Below are positions 16,829 to 26,207 of a DNA stretch of 64,000 nucleotides, in pieces (the stretch's first letter is position 1; each line of letters opens with the position of its first letter). Source of the stretch: Maricaulis sp047308265 (lineage in GTDB: Bacteria > Pseudomonadota > Alphaproteobacteria > Caulobacterales > Maricaulaceae). The notes below the pieces were generated by a model, which did no database searches, was not told the origin of the DNA, and saw only the letters and a program-made list of their open reading frames with translations. The translations under genes were made by a program, and so were the position numbers. The stretch covers positions 380,652 to 444,651 of the forward strand of contig NZ_JBKQWY010000002.1 of the NCBI RefSeq assembly GCF_047308265.1, given 5' to 3'.

Positions 16829-18094
16829 ATGTCGACAGTTCTAGATCTTTCTCCAGAAGAGCGTGCTGTGCTCGACTGGATCGAGACCCGATCCGATCAC
16901 ATGATCGAGACGGTCAAAGCCTGGTCCGCTATCAATTCGGGCAGCCGCAATGCGGATGGTCTTGAAGCCATGCGCGGCTGTCTGGTCGAGGCGTTTTCCG
17001 AGCTGGATGATTGTGAGATTTCAGCCATCGAACTCGCGCCCAGCACAGTAGTGCTGCCCGACGGAACGGTGACTGAGCAGACGTATACCCCGTCCTTCCA
17101 TGCCCGGATCCGTCCCCAGGCGCCCATCCGGATCGTGATGACCGGCCACCACGACACGGTGTTTCCCAAGGATAGCCATTTCCAGTCCTGCGAGATGTGG
17201 GATGAGGACACGCTTAATGGTCCAGGGGTTGCCGATATGAAGGGCGGCATCATCGTGATGTTGCACGCGCTTCTCGGCCTGCAGCGCTTTCCGGGGCATA
17301 AGGAGATCGGGGTGGATGTGCTCATCAGCCCGGACGAGGAGATCGGAAATCTGGGCTCGGGTCCCGTTCTGGCGGAACTGGCAGCCGGGGCTGATATCGG
17401 CATGACCTATGAACCGGCTCTGGCCGATGGTTCGCTTGCGGGCGCACGCAAGGGCTCTGGCAATTGGGCGCTCAAAGTGTCCGGGCGGGCCGCACATGCG
17501 GGTCGCGAACACCATCTGGGTCGTAATGCCCTGGTCGCCGCCTGCCAGTTCGGTCTGGAACTCGACCGCCTCAATGGCAAGCGCGACGGCGTGACGTTCA
17601 ACCTGGCCAAGATTGATGGGGGCGGCCCACCCAATGTGGTGCCGGACACCGCGGTGGCCCGGTTCAACATTCGAGTGGCCGAAGAAAATGATCAGATCTG
17701 GGTTGAGGCCGAGCTGGAGCGTCTGCTGGACGAGATCCGGGTGCGTGATGGCATCGAAGCCGAACTGCATGGCGGTTTCACACGTCCGCCCAAGCCGATG
17801 AGCCCGGCCAATGAACGCATGTTCGAGTGGACACGAACGGCCGGTGAAGCTCTCGGTCTGACAATTCGCTGGCAGGACACGGGCGGTGTCTGTGAAGGCA
17901 ATAACCTCTGGGCTGCCGGCTGTCCGAATGTCGACACTCTGGGTGTGCGCGGTGCGGACATTCATTCCGACCGTGAAATCGTCAAACTCTCCAGCTTCGT
18001 CGAACGGGCCCAGCTGTCCGCGGTGATGTTGATGAAATTTGCCAGCGGCACGTTCGATGCCCGCGATGCAAGAGCGCTGGCCAAGCGCCGATAA
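16829..18094 (+). CDS. M20 family zinc hydrolase in the arginine-degradation operon
   Basis: The 421-residue protein has the M20 metal-site pattern: TGHHDTVF (His, Asp), GPGVADMKGG (bridging Asp), PDEEIG (Glu pair), TYEPAL (Glu) and the final GADIHSDRE (His). The dimerisation domain begins near KGSGNWALKVSGRAAHAG. M20 enzymes include DapE (succinyl-diaminopimelate desuccinylase), ArgE and carboxypeptidase G2. The gene lies 35 bases before astA and heads an operon with astA, astD, astB. The operon lacks astE (succinylglutamate desuccinylase), so I infer that this protein may do that step. That is a proposal from context, not a motif match. Confidence 0.88.
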   Translation: MSTVLDLSPEERAVLDWIETRSDHMIETVKAWSAINSGSRNADGLEAMRGCLVEAFSELDDCEISAIELAPSTVVLPDGTVTEQTYTPSFHARIRPQAPIRIVMTGHHDTVFPKDSHFQSCEMWDEDTLNGPGVADMKGGIIVMLHALLGLQRFPGHKEIGVDVLISPDEEIGNLGSGPVLAELAAGADIGMTYEPALADGSLAGARKGSGNWALKVSGRAAHAGREHHLGRNALVAACQFGLELDRLNGKRDGVTFNLAKIDGGGPPNVVPDTAVARFNIRVAEENDQIWVEAELERLLDEIRVRDGIEAELHGGFTRPPKPMSPANERMFEWTRTAGEALGLTIRWQDTGGVCEGNNLWAAGCPNVDTLGVRGADIHSDREIVKLSSFVERAQLSAVMLMKFASGTFDARDARALAKRR

Positions 18095-18129
18095 CCCCTT
18101 TTGGGGACCCGGACAGGGGGAGGACTGGA

Positions 18130-19143
18130 ATGCTGATCGCACGTGCTGCGAAACGGACGGATATTGACGAGTTGATCGCGCTCGCCAAATCGGCAGGGAC
18201 AGGCTTTACCAGCCTGGCCGTGCCACCGGAGCAATTGGAAGAGCGTCTGGTAAAGTCGGAGACGGCTTTTGCGGCCCAGATCTCCCGGCAGACTGAAGAT
18301 ACGTATCAGCTGATGCTGGAAGACACGGAAACAGGCCATATTGTGGGCTGTTCTGCGGTCAAGGCGATGGTGGGCGTGTCGAAACCCTATTGGGATTTCA
18401 AGATCATCACCATGGCCCAGCATTCTGCGGAAGCCGACCGGCGTTTCGACATGGATGCGATGTTGCTGGTCAATGATTTTGCCGGCGCGACGGAGGTGGG
18501 CACACTATTTGTCTCCGAGGCCGGGCGGGGTACCGGGGCAGGCCGTTTGGCAGCCCAGTCGCGATACTTGTTGATGGCGGCTGACCGACCGCGCTTTGGC
18601 GAGAAGGTTTTGGCCGAACTGCGCGGTGTGGTGCGCGACGATGGATCATCGCCGTTCTACGATTATGTCTCGCGTCCCTTCTTCAAGATGGATTTTGCCG
18701 AGGCTGATCAGTTGAGCGCCTCCACGGACAACCAGTTCATTCTGGATCTTGGGCCCAAGCATCTGATCTATATGGATTTGCTGCCGCCGGATGTGCGCGC
18801 CGTTGTGGGGCAGACCCATGCGGTGGGCGTGGGGGCGCGCAAACTGCTGGAATGGGAAGGCTTCCACTATGACCGCTATATCGACATTTTCGATGGTGGT
18901 CCGCTGGTGTCGACCTGGACAGAGAATGTCCGCACCATTCGTGAAAGCCGACAATACACGGTTCGCGCCGCCACGCCGCATGGCGGTGTCCAGGGGCTGT
19001 TGTCGACGGACCGATTCGATAATTTCCGCACCACGCGGACCACGGTCATCCTGGATGGTGATGTGATCGGCGTGGATTTTGAAACCCTGCAAGCCCTGGA
19101 TCTTTGTGAAGGAGATCGGGTTCGTTTCTGGCGTCAGAGGTAA
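18130..19143 (+). CDS. astA: Arginine N-succinyltransferase
   Basis: The 337-residue protein is the AstA family: an N-terminal GNAT-like half (MLIARAAKRTDIDELIALAKSAG) and the SKPYWDFKIITMAQHS, FVSEAGRGTGAGRLAAQSRYL and MADRPRFGEKVLAELRG-type motifs (here AADRPRFGEKV). AstA transfers succinyl from succinyl-CoA to the alpha-amino group of arginine, the first step of the AST pathway. A GGGGGAGGA ribosome-binding site precedes the ATG. It is 5 bases from astD and clearly co-transcribed. Confidence 0.93.
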   Translation: MLIARAAKRTDIDELIALAKSAGTGFTSLAVPPEQLEERLVKSETAFAAQISRQTEDTYQLMLEDTETGHIVGCSAVKAMVGVSKPYWDFKIITMAQHSAEADRRFDMDAMLLVNDFAGATEVGTLFVSEAGRGTGAGRLAAQSRYLLMAADRPRFGEKVLAELRGVVRDDGSSPFYDYVSRPFFKMDFAEADQLSASTDNQFILDLGPKHLIYMDLLPPDVRAVVGQTHAVGVGARKLLEWEGFHYDRYIDIFDGGPLVSTWTENVRTIRESRQYTVRAATPHGGVQGLLSTDRFDNFRTTRTTVILDGDVIGVDFETLQALDLCEGDRVRFWRQR

Positions 19144-19148
19144 GACAC

Positions 19149-20600
19149 ATGCAGTTTATCCAGGGTGAGTGGCAGACCGGGTCCGGTGCCGAATTTATGT
19201 CGTTCGATCCGGCCGATGACAGTGTGATCTGGGTCGGCGAGGCAGCCGGTCCCGATGATGTTGACGCAGCATTCAGGGCGGCCCGCGCCGCTTTTCTGCC
19301 ATGGGCGCGTACCCCGCTGGAGCGGCGTATCGAGATCGTAAAAGCCTTCAAGGCGCAGCTCGAAGAGCAAAAGGATGCGCTGGCCGAACTGATCGCGCGC
19401 GAAACAGGCAAGGCCTTGTGGGAAGCCACGGGCGAGGCGGGCGCCATGATCGGCAAGGTGGATATCTCGCTCAAGGCCTTTGAGGAGCGGACCGGCGGTT
19501 TCACCAGCGAAACCCCGTTCGGCTTTGCCCAGCTGGGGCACAAACCGCTGGGTGTGATGTTCGTGCTTGGCCCGTATAACTTCCCCGGCCATCTGCCCAA
19601 TGGTCATATCGTGCCGGCCCTGATCGCTGGCAATACAGCCGTGTTCAAACCCTCCGAACTGACCCCGGCGGTGGGCGAGATGATGATCAATGCCTGGGAT
19701 GCGGCAGGACTGCCCGCCGGCGTGCTCAACATGGTGCAGGGGGCTCGTGAAACAGGTGCGGCAGCGCTCAATCATGACGCGCTCGACGGTGTCCTGTTCA
19801 CCGGTTCTTTCGGCACGGGCCAGTTCATTCACAAGCATTTTGCCGGTCGCACCGGTATTCAGCTTGCCCTTGAAATGGGTGGCAATAATCCGCTCGTGAT
19901 CTGGGATGCCGAGGATACGGAAGCCGCTGCACGGATCGCCGTGCACTCTGCCTTCATGTCTGCCGGGCAGCGCTGTTCGTGCGCCCGCCGTCTCATACTG
20001 CCGGACGGTGAGGCAGGTGATGCCATCATTGCCAAGATCATCGATCTGTCCGAACGCCTGACTATCGGGGCCTGGAATTCCCAGCCGACCCCGTTCATGG
20101 GTGCTCTCATCACGCAAAAGGCGGCTCAGCACGTGCTCGATGCCCAGGACGACCTCATCGAGAAGGGGGCCAAAATCCTCCACAAAGTGGCCCGGGATCC
20201 CGCCGGTCCGGCGTTTCTGCGTCCGGGGCTGCTGGATGTGACTGGTGTGGATGTGCCGGATGAAGAGGTGTTTGGGCCGTTATTGCAGGTCATTCGTGTG
20301 GCGACATTTGACGAGGCCATCGCTGCGGCCAATGACACCGCTTATGGCCTGGCCGCCGGGCTGGTCAGCGATGACCGGGCGCTGTGGGACCGGTTCTGGA
20401 TTGAAAGCCGCGCGGGCATCACAAACTGGAACCGTCCGACGGTAGGGGCGGCGTCCAACATGCCGTTCGGCGGTCCCGGACAGTCGGGCAATCTGCGCCC
20501 GAGCGCCTATTATGCGGCGGATTATTGTGCCTATCCGGTTGCGACCCAGGCCGCTGAGACGCCGGAACGCCTGGCCATTCACGGGACACAAGAGGGGTAG
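19149..20600 (+). CDS. astD: N-succinylglutamate 5-semialdehyde dehydrogenase
   Basis: The 483-residue aldehyde dehydrogenase has the NAD-binding LGPYNFPGHLPNGHIVPAL segment, FTGSFGTGQ, the catalytic-Glu LALEMGGNNP and the catalytic-Cys SAGQRCSCAR motif. It oxidises succinylglutamate semialdehyde to succinylglutamate (AST step 4). The operon position between astA and astB supports AstD rather than another ALDH. Starts are five bases after astA and four bases before astB, so translation is probably coupled. Confidence 0.93.
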   Translation: MQFIQGEWQTGSGAEFMSFDPADDSVIWVGEAAGPDDVDAAFRAARAAFLPWARTPLERRIEIVKAFKAQLEEQKDALAELIARETGKALWEATGEAGAMIGKVDISLKAFEERTGGFTSETPFGFAQLGHKPLGVMFVLGPYNFPGHLPNGHIVPALIAGNTAVFKPSELTPAVGEMMINAWDAAGLPAGVLNMVQGARETGAAALNHDALDGVLFTGSFGTGQFIHKHFAGRTGIQLALEMGGNNPLVIWDAEDTEAAARIAVHSAFMSAGQRCSCARRLILPDGEAGDAIIAKIIDLSERLTIGAWNSQPTPFMGALITQKAAQHVLDAQDDLIEKGAKILHKVARDPAGPAFLRPGLLDVTGVDVPDEEVFGPLLQVIRVATFDEAIAAANDTAYGLAAGLVSDDRALWDRFWIESRAGITNWNRPTVGAASNMPFGGPGQSGNLRPSAYYAADYCAYPVATQAAETPERLAIHGTQEG

Positions 20601-20603
20601 GGC

Positions 20604-21944
20604 ATGAACGCGAGCGAGGCGAATTTCGACGGAATTGTTGGCCCGACCCATAATTATGGCGGGCTCTCGGAGGGTAATCTGGCCTCCACCCGCAATGAGG
20701 GGCAGGCCTCGTCTCCACGCCAGGCGGCGCTGGAGGGGTTTGCCAAGATGAAAAGCCTGGCGGATCGCGGTCTGATCCAGGGTGTGATGCCGCCGCAGGA
20801 GCGTCCCTTCCTGCCGCAACTCCGCGCCATGGGGTTTACCGGTTCTGATAGCGAGGTCCTGCAGTCCGCCGCGAGGGAGGCGCCGCGTTTTCTCAAACTG
20901 GTCTCGTCCTCCTCCCATATGTGGGCCGCGAATGCCGCCATGGTCTCACCGTCGGCGGATACAGCCGATGGTCGGGTGCATTTCACACCGGCCAATCTGC
21001 TGACCACGCCCCACCGCGGGATTGAGGGGCCGCAAACCCAACGCGCCCTGTCGCGGATTTTTGCGGATGAGAGCCGGTTCGCTGTCCACGACACCCTGCC
21101 CATGCAGCCCATGTTTGCCGATGAAGGTGCGGCCAATCATGTGCGCTTGTGCGAGGCGCACGGGGACGCAGGTGTGGAGTTGCTGGTCTGGGGCCGTGAA
21201 GGCCTAGGGGCGTATGAAGGGCGTTTTCCGGCGCGTCAGACCCTTGAAAGCTGTGAGGCCATTGTGCGCCGTCACGGCCTGTCTGCCCGGCGCACCGTGC
21301 TCGCCCAGCAGGCCCGCCAGGCGATCGAAGCCGGCGCTTTCCACAATGATGTGGTGTGCGTGGGCACACGTCAGGCCTTGTTCTATCATGAGCAGGCTTT
21401 TGAACAGACGGCCCGTGTCCAGGATGCGGTGCGAGACGCTGCAGACGGCCTGTTTGATCCGGTTTTTGTGGAAGTGCCGGCCAGTGCCGTGTCGCTGAAT
21501 GATGCGATCACCTCCTATCTGTTCAATTCCCAGCTGCTTGAGATCCCGGGCGAGGATCGTCTGGTCCTTCTTGCTCCCGAGGAGACCCGCGAAAACGCTG
21601 CGACACGGGCCTATTGTGAGGCGTTGATCGCCTCCAACGGGCCGATTGGAGCGGTTGAATTTGCGGATGTCCGCCAGTCCATGCGCAATGGTGGAGGTCC
21701 GGCCTGTCTGCGTCTGCGTGTCGTGCTGACGGACGCCGAGCATGCAGCCGTACTGCCGTCCTGCCTGATGAGCGATGAGCTTTACGCGCGTTTGTGCCAA
21801 TGGGCCGAGACGCATTATCGCGACCGTCTTGATCCGGCGGATCTGGCGGATCCGCAGCTGATGACTGAAGCCCACACGGCGCTGGATGCCCTGACGGGGA
21901 TTTTGGGGCTGGGCGGAGATTTCTACGCCTTCCAGCGGGTTTGA
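20604..21944 (+). CDS. astB: N-succinylarginine dihydrolase
   Basis: The 446-residue protein opens with EANFDGIVGPTHNYGGLS and has SSSSHMWAANAAMVSPS, NVVCVGTR-type segment (HNDVVCVGTR) and the C-terminal NGGGPACLRLRV with the catalytic Cys, all features of AstB, an amidinotransferase-fold hydrolase. It converts succinylarginine to succinylornithine with release of ammonia and CO2 (AST step 2). It is the last gene of the operon, followed by a bidirectional terminator. No astC (transaminase) is present in the window, so that step must come from elsewhere. Confidence 0.95.
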   Translation: MNASEANFDGIVGPTHNYGGLSEGNLASTRNEGQASSPRQAALEGFAKMKSLADRGLIQGVMPPQERPFLPQLRAMGFTGSDSEVLQSAAREAPRFLKLVSSSSHMWAANAAMVSPSADTADGRVHFTPANLLTTPHRGIEGPQTQRALSRIFADESRFAVHDTLPMQPMFADEGAANHVRLCEAHGDAGVELLVWGREGLGAYEGRFPARQTLESCEAIVRRHGLSARRTVLAQQARQAIEAGAFHNDVVCVGTRQALFYHEQAFEQTARVQDAVRDAADGLFDPVFVEVPASAVSLNDAITSYLFNSQLLEIPGEDRLVLLAPEETRENAATRAYCEALIASNGPIGAVEFADVRQSMRNGGGPACLRLRVVLTDAEHAAVLPSCLMSDELYARLCQWAETHYRDRLDPADLADPQLMTEAHTALDALTGILGLGGDFYAFQRV

Positions 21945-21965
21945 TTGTTTCGTCTGAGGTGCGGA

Positions 21966-22007
21966 CAAAAATCACCCCCGATGGCTGGGCCAGCGGGGGT
22001 GATTTTT
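21966..22007. terminator. Bidirectional terminator between astB and phhA
   Basis: Stem ATCACCCCCG / CGGGGGTGAT flanked by A-run on the left and T-run on the right (AAAAATCACC...GGTGATTTTT), so it can end transcription of both convergent genes. Confidence 0.9.
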
Positions 22008-22023
22008 GGGAGAAAATCTGTGA

Positions 22024-22896
22024 TTAGCTTGCCTGGGCGTCCGCCTGGGACAGCGCATAGGCCTGGGTGCCGCGATGATAGACACGGTCTTCCGGCGCTA
22101 TGGAGCTGGGTGTGTATTCCGGCAAAGTAGGCAGGCGCTCATAGATCGGTGCAAAATCCTGGGACGTGGCGTCCATCAGCTCGTCATAGCTGTCGATGAC
22201 AAAATAGGTCTGCTGGAAGTCATCATAGCGGTAGTCGGTGCGCATCACCCGTTGAAGATCGAAATGGATGCGGTTCGGACTGTCATCACTCAGGCTGAAG
22301 CGTGACTCGGTTTTGGACGACACAATCCCCGCGCCATAGATGCGACGGCCTTCCGGTGTGTTGATGAGACCGAATTCGACCGTATACCAGTAGAGCCGTG
22401 CCATGTTCTTGATGGAATCGAACTCCAGCGAGCGCAGCCCGCCCTGGCCATAGGCCTGCATATAGTCGGCAAATACCGGCTGGGTCAGCAAGGGCACGTG
22501 GCCAAAGACATCGTGAAAAATATCCGGCTCGGGCAGGTAGTCCAGCTTGTGGGCATCACGGATGAAGCGCCCGGACACAAAACGACGATTGGCGAGGTGT
22601 TCGTAGAATTCCTTCTCCGGGATCAAGCCAGGCACTGTCACAACGGTCCAGCCGGTCAGGGCTTCGAGCTTCTCGTTGACGCGCCGGAAATCCGGAATGC
22701 CACCCTCATTGAGATTGAGCAATTCCAGTCCGCGAAAATGCTCAGGGGCCGCCTGTCCGACAAGTTCCTTCATCTGGCGATCATAGAGCGTGCGCCAGAT
22801 GCCGTGTTCCTCCTGGCTATAGAGGTCCCACTTCTGCTCGATGGTAAAATCGGCAGCGGCATCCTGTTCGGCAACAATGGGATCATTGACCGGCAT
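22024..22896 (-). CDS. phhA: Phenylalanine 4-monooxygenase
   Basis: The 290-residue protein is a bacterial aromatic amino acid hydroxylase with the iron-ligand motif HDVFGHVPLL (two His), and YWYTVEFGL carrying the Glu ligand. It converts phenylalanine to tyrosine using tetrahydrobiopterin and Fe(II). The much longer open frame upstream is not coding. I start at ATG 22896 because GGGGAGAG lies just before it; an in-frame ATG at 22914 is also possible. Its PCD/DHPR partners are not in the window. A bidirectional terminator ends it. Confidence 0.95.
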   Translation of the reverse strand: MPVNDPIVAEQDAAADFTIEQKWDLYSQEEHGIWRTLYDRQMKELVGQAAPEHFRGLELLNLNEGGIPDFRRVNEKLEALTGWTVVTVPGLIPEKEFYEHLANRRFVSGRFIRDAHKLDYLPEPDIFHDVFGHVPLLTQPVFADYMQAYGQGGLRSLEFDSIKNMARLYWYTVEFGLINTPEGRRIYGAGIVSSKTESRFSLSDDSPNRIHFDLQRVMRTDYRYDDFQQTYFVIDSYDELMDATSQDFAPIYERLPTLPEYTPSSIAPEDRVYHRGTQAYALSQADAQAS

Positions 22897-23005
22897 CGTC
22901 TCTCCCCGGGGCATTGTTATGCGGGTATAGTTTCGTTTGTAACCAATATAACCTGTTTCGCATTCTGCGCGAAAGGATTTTTGCAAGCGGACGCCGGTGT
23001 CACAT

Positions 23006-23036
23006 AAAAATGCCGCCAGGCTGGGCCTGGCGGCAT
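23006..23036 (-). terminator. Terminator of the beta-gamma-crystallin gene
   Basis: On the minus strand an 11-base stem ATGCCGCCAGG / CCTGGCGGCAT (23010-23036) is followed by a run of T (A at 23006-23010 on the plus strand). It sits 30 bases after the crystallin stop codon. Confidence 0.88.
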
Positions 23037-23065
23037 GTCTTGATCGTGATTGTGTGGATTTGACC

Positions 23066-24238
23066 CTATTCGACGCACAAAACATCGGTGATGGGCTGGC
23101 ATTGCCCGCCATAACACTGGGTCCCCGTGCCCAGATCCACCGTGCGACTATTGCCATAACCTCGCTCGTAATGGACCGCATCGCGGGCCCCGGCAGCCCG
23201 ACAGATGGCGTCGGCCACGGAAGCGTCACACCGGCGGCCATTATCCATACAGCGGGCGATCAGCGTCCCGTTGATCTGGGGGCGCGGGAAGAAGATTGTA
23301 CGCACGCCCTCAACGCCGCCGGAGATCTGGTAATAACCACCGCCATGACCGCCACCGGGATTGTGATCAAGCCGGCGGGCAGAGGAGATGCCGTTATTCA
23401 GACCCAGACGGCTCAGGCTCGGCACGTCCTCGCTGCGGATCGTGGTGCAGCGACCGCGGAAACCGGCATCAGAACACACTTCCCAGACTTCGCCCTGGGC
23501 GACCGACAGCGAGCTGGCGCGATCATTGAAGCGAATGCTGTCGAAGTTCGAGTTTTCGTATTCGATATCAACGCGTTGACCGCCATAATTCTCGCCATCA
23601 TAGAGCCAGATCCCGTTGCGCGGACGGAAACCGCCCCGGCCGCCGGCACTTGCGTCAGGCGTGGCCGAGCTGATCTGGCGCGCCATGGAAGACAGGCGCG
23701 GAATATCGCCGCGGATCTCCATGCACGAACCGCCATAATTGGCATGCTGACAGGCACGCCACGGGCGATTGCCGCTATAGCGGACCGATTGGGCCTGGTC
23801 GTTGAAACCAATGCGATCGAAATTGGGTTCCCCATGGCTCAGCGTGACCGAGCGGCCCGTGTAATTCGGTCCGGAATAAAAGGTGATATCGCCAAAACGT
23901 CCGCCGCGACGTCCGGGATTGCCGGGCCGGGAGGAGGCCGGCCGAAGCGAGGAAATGCGATTATTGAACCGTGACAGGCGCGCATCACTGCCCGATACCG
24001 TGACACAATCGCCGCGATAATCAGAATGTTCGCAGATCTCCCACTGACCGGTGCGAACCCGGAAGGACGAGGCGGCATCATTGAAGCCGCGACGGCTAAG
24101 GTCGGATACCGGACCGGTGATCACGACCGAGCGACCGGTATAGTTCGGGCCGTCGAACAGTTCGATTTGCTGGGCCGAGGCCGCGCTCATGGTCAGCGCT
24201 CCAAGCCCCAGGGCGGCGGACAGGATGTGTTTCATCAT
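23066..24238 (-). CDS. Secreted protein with three beta-gamma-crystallin domains
   Basis: The 390-residue product has a signal peptide (cut near ASAQQ) and three tandem beta-gamma-crystallin domains (about residues 25-100, 120-205, 225-310), each with two Greek-key motifs. The first motif of each reads E/TLFDGPNYTGRS-like (LFDGPNYTGR, FYSGPNYTGR, LYDGENYGGQ) and ends FNDAASSFRV or similar. Many bacterial members bind Ca2+. The C-terminal 80 residues (Cys-rich, ARCMDNGRRCDA, CYGGQCQP) are a separate unknown domain. AAAGGTGAT lies before ATG 24238. Likely periplasmic or extracellular; biological role unknown. Confidence 0.88.
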   Translation of the reverse strand: MMKHILSAALGLGALTMSAASAQQIELFDGPNYTGRSVVITGPVSDLSRRGFNDAASSFRVRTGQWEICEHSDYRGDCVTVSGSDARLSRFNNRISSLRPASSRPGNPGRRGGRFGDITFYSGPNYTGRSVTLSHGEPNFDRIGFNDQAQSVRYSGNRPWRACQHANYGGSCMEIRGDIPRLSSMARQISSATPDASAGGRGGFRPRNGIWLYDGENYGGQRVDIEYENSNFDSIRFNDRASSLSVAQGEVWEVCSDAGFRGRCTTIRSEDVPSLSRLGLNNGISSARRLDHNPGGGHGGGYYQISGGVEGVRTIFFPRPQINGTLIARCMDNGRRCDASVADAICRAAGARDAVHYERGYGNSRTVDLGTGTQCYGGQCQPITDVLCVE

Positions 24239-24407
24239 GGTGATCACCTTTGTGCGCAGTCTTGGCCGGCCGTGGCCGGATACTCATGGAACTCACCGGT
24301 AAACCGGCTGTGTGAACGCAGAATGCGTCGGCGCCCCTGAACCCGTTCCGAAGAAGGGTTTCAGCTGGCGTTCATCTTTGAACCCGGCGCGCGACTGGCT
24401 TCCGGAT

Positions 24408-26189
24408 CTAGTAGCCAATGGCGCTGCCATCCTTGCGCATTTCCGATGCGGCCCAGTAGACACCCGTATCCGGGTCACGCCAGATCGCCTGATAGCCACC
24501 ATAACCGCCCGCATCGACAACCACGTCATGGCCGAGCGCGCGCAATTCCTCGACAGTGGCTTCGGGCATGCCGCTTTCCACATGCAGCACACCCAACCCG
24601 CCGGTCGATACTGCGTCTGTGGGTTCGCTCGATCCGTCATGGCGCCAGCGCGCCGCATCACCGGCTTCCTGCACACCCAGACCGAAATCAATCATCGAGG
24701 TGATGATCTGCACATGGCCCTGGGGCTGCATGGCCCCGCCCATCAGACCGAAACTCATGACGGGTTCACCATTGCGGGTCACAAAGGCGGGAATGATCGT
24801 GTGGAAGGGGCGTTTGCCCGGCGCATAGACATTGGGGTGTCCGGCCTGCATCGAAAAGAGCTGACCGCGGTTCTGTAACATGAAGCCCAGACCATCGGGC
24901 ACCAGTCCCGATCCCATGCCGCGATAATTGGACTGGATGAGCGAGACCATCATGCCATTGGAATCGGCCACGGTGAGATAGGTGGTATCCCCGTCTTGCA
25001 GGATCGCCGGATCACCATGCGCCACGCTCTCCATGGCCGAGTCCTGATCAATCAGGGCCCGTCGCTGATCAGCATACTCCGCCGAGATCAGGGCCTCGAC
25101 CGGAGCTGGCGCAAAGTCCGGGTCGGCATAAAACCGGGCGCGATCCTCAAAGGCGAGGCGTTTGGCCTCCACCATCAGGTGCAGAGTCTGCGCGGTCATG
25201 AACCCGGTTTCCGAGAGATCATACCCGTTGAGGGTCTGCAGCATCTGCAAGGCTGCAATGCCCTGACCCTGGGGCGGCAATTCCCAGACATCATATCCGC
25301 GATAATTCACCGAGACCGGATCGATCCACTCCGAGCGATGCGCAGCCAGATCCTCATAACGCAGAGCGCCGCCGATGCGTTGCATATAGCGATCAATGGT
25401 TCGGGCAATCTCGCCTTCATAAAAGGCATCGCGCCCCCCGCTCGCCAGCAGACGATAGGTCTGGGCGAGGTCTGGATTGCGGAAAATCTCGCCTTCGCGC
25501 GGCGCATCTCCGTCGGCGGTGAGATAGGTCGCGCGGGTATTCTCGAATTCCTCGATCATGCCGGACTGCGCCGCCGGGGCGAAGCGAGTCATGTTCATAT
25601 CCCAATAGAAGGCAATGGCCTCGGTGACCGGGAAACCGTCTTCGGCATAATCGATGGCCGGAGCGAGAATATCGCTCATGGGCAGAGAGCCAAAACGCTC
25701 ATGCATGGCAAACCAGCCATCCACGGTCCCGGGCACTGAAACGGGCAGGGATCCGCCCGGCGGGATTTCGCCCCAGCGTTCGACATGGGCCTGCATCGCG
25801 TCGAACGACAACCCCATCGGCGAACGACCCGCGCCGTTGAGGCCGTAGACCTGTTCTGTTTCAGGATCCCAGAGGATGACGAAAATATCGCCGCCAATGC
25901 CATTGCCGGTGGGTTCCATCAGACCGATGGCGGCATTGGCCGCAATGGCCGCATCCACGGCATTTCCGCCCTGTTTGAGAATATCGATCGCGACCTGGCT
26001 GGCGAGGGGATGGGCCGTTGCCGCGACCCCATTCTGGGCGATGACAGCACTGCGCGTAGCAAAATGCTCACCCGAAATCCGGTCGCCCGGATAGCGGGTC
26101 TCCAGCTGGGCGGCGTCGCCATCACCGGAGATGCTAAACATCGCTACACCACTTACCAGACCCGCCAAGGCGGTTGTCCATCGTCCCAT
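24408..26189 (-). CDS. ggt: Gamma-glutamyltransferase
   Basis: The 593-residue protein is a secreted gamma-glutamyltranspeptidase with signal peptide, NAVDAAIAANAAIGLMEPTGNGIGGD and the autoprocessing site GDTTYLTVAD (catalytic Thr402, N-terminus of the small subunit after cleavage). Downstream NYRGMGSGLVPDGLGFMLQNRG matches the family. It hydrolyses or transfers gamma-glutamyl groups from glutathione in the periplasm. AGAGGG precedes the ATG. It is 18 bases after the AsmA gene and may share its transcript. Confidence 0.93.
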   Translation of the reverse strand: MGRWTTALAGLVSGVAMFSISGDGDAAQLETRYPGDRISGEHFATRSAVIAQNGVAATAHPLASQVAIDILKQGGNAVDAAIAANAAIGLMEPTGNGIGGDIFVILWDPETEQVYGLNGAGRSPMGLSFDAMQAHVERWGEIPPGGSLPVSVPGTVDGWFAMHERFGSLPMSDILAPAIDYAEDGFPVTEAIAFYWDMNMTRFAPAAQSGMIEEFENTRATYLTADGDAPREGEIFRNPDLAQTYRLLASGGRDAFYEGEIARTIDRYMQRIGGALRYEDLAAHRSEWIDPVSVNYRGYDVWELPPQGQGIAALQMLQTLNGYDLSETGFMTAQTLHLMVEAKRLAFEDRARFYADPDFAPAPVEALISAEYADQRRALIDQDSAMESVAHGDPAILQDGDTTYLTVADSNGMMVSLIQSNYRGMGSGLVPDGLGFMLQNRGQLFSMQAGHPNVYAPGKRPFHTIIPAFVTRNGEPVMSFGLMGGAMQPQGHVQIITSMIDFGLGVQEAGDAARWRHDGSSEPTDAVSTGGLGVLHVESGMPEATVEELRALGHDVVVDAGGYGGYQAIWRDPDTGVYWAASEMRKDGSAIGY

Positions 26190-26207
26190 TATCCCTCTCC
26201 ATCACAA

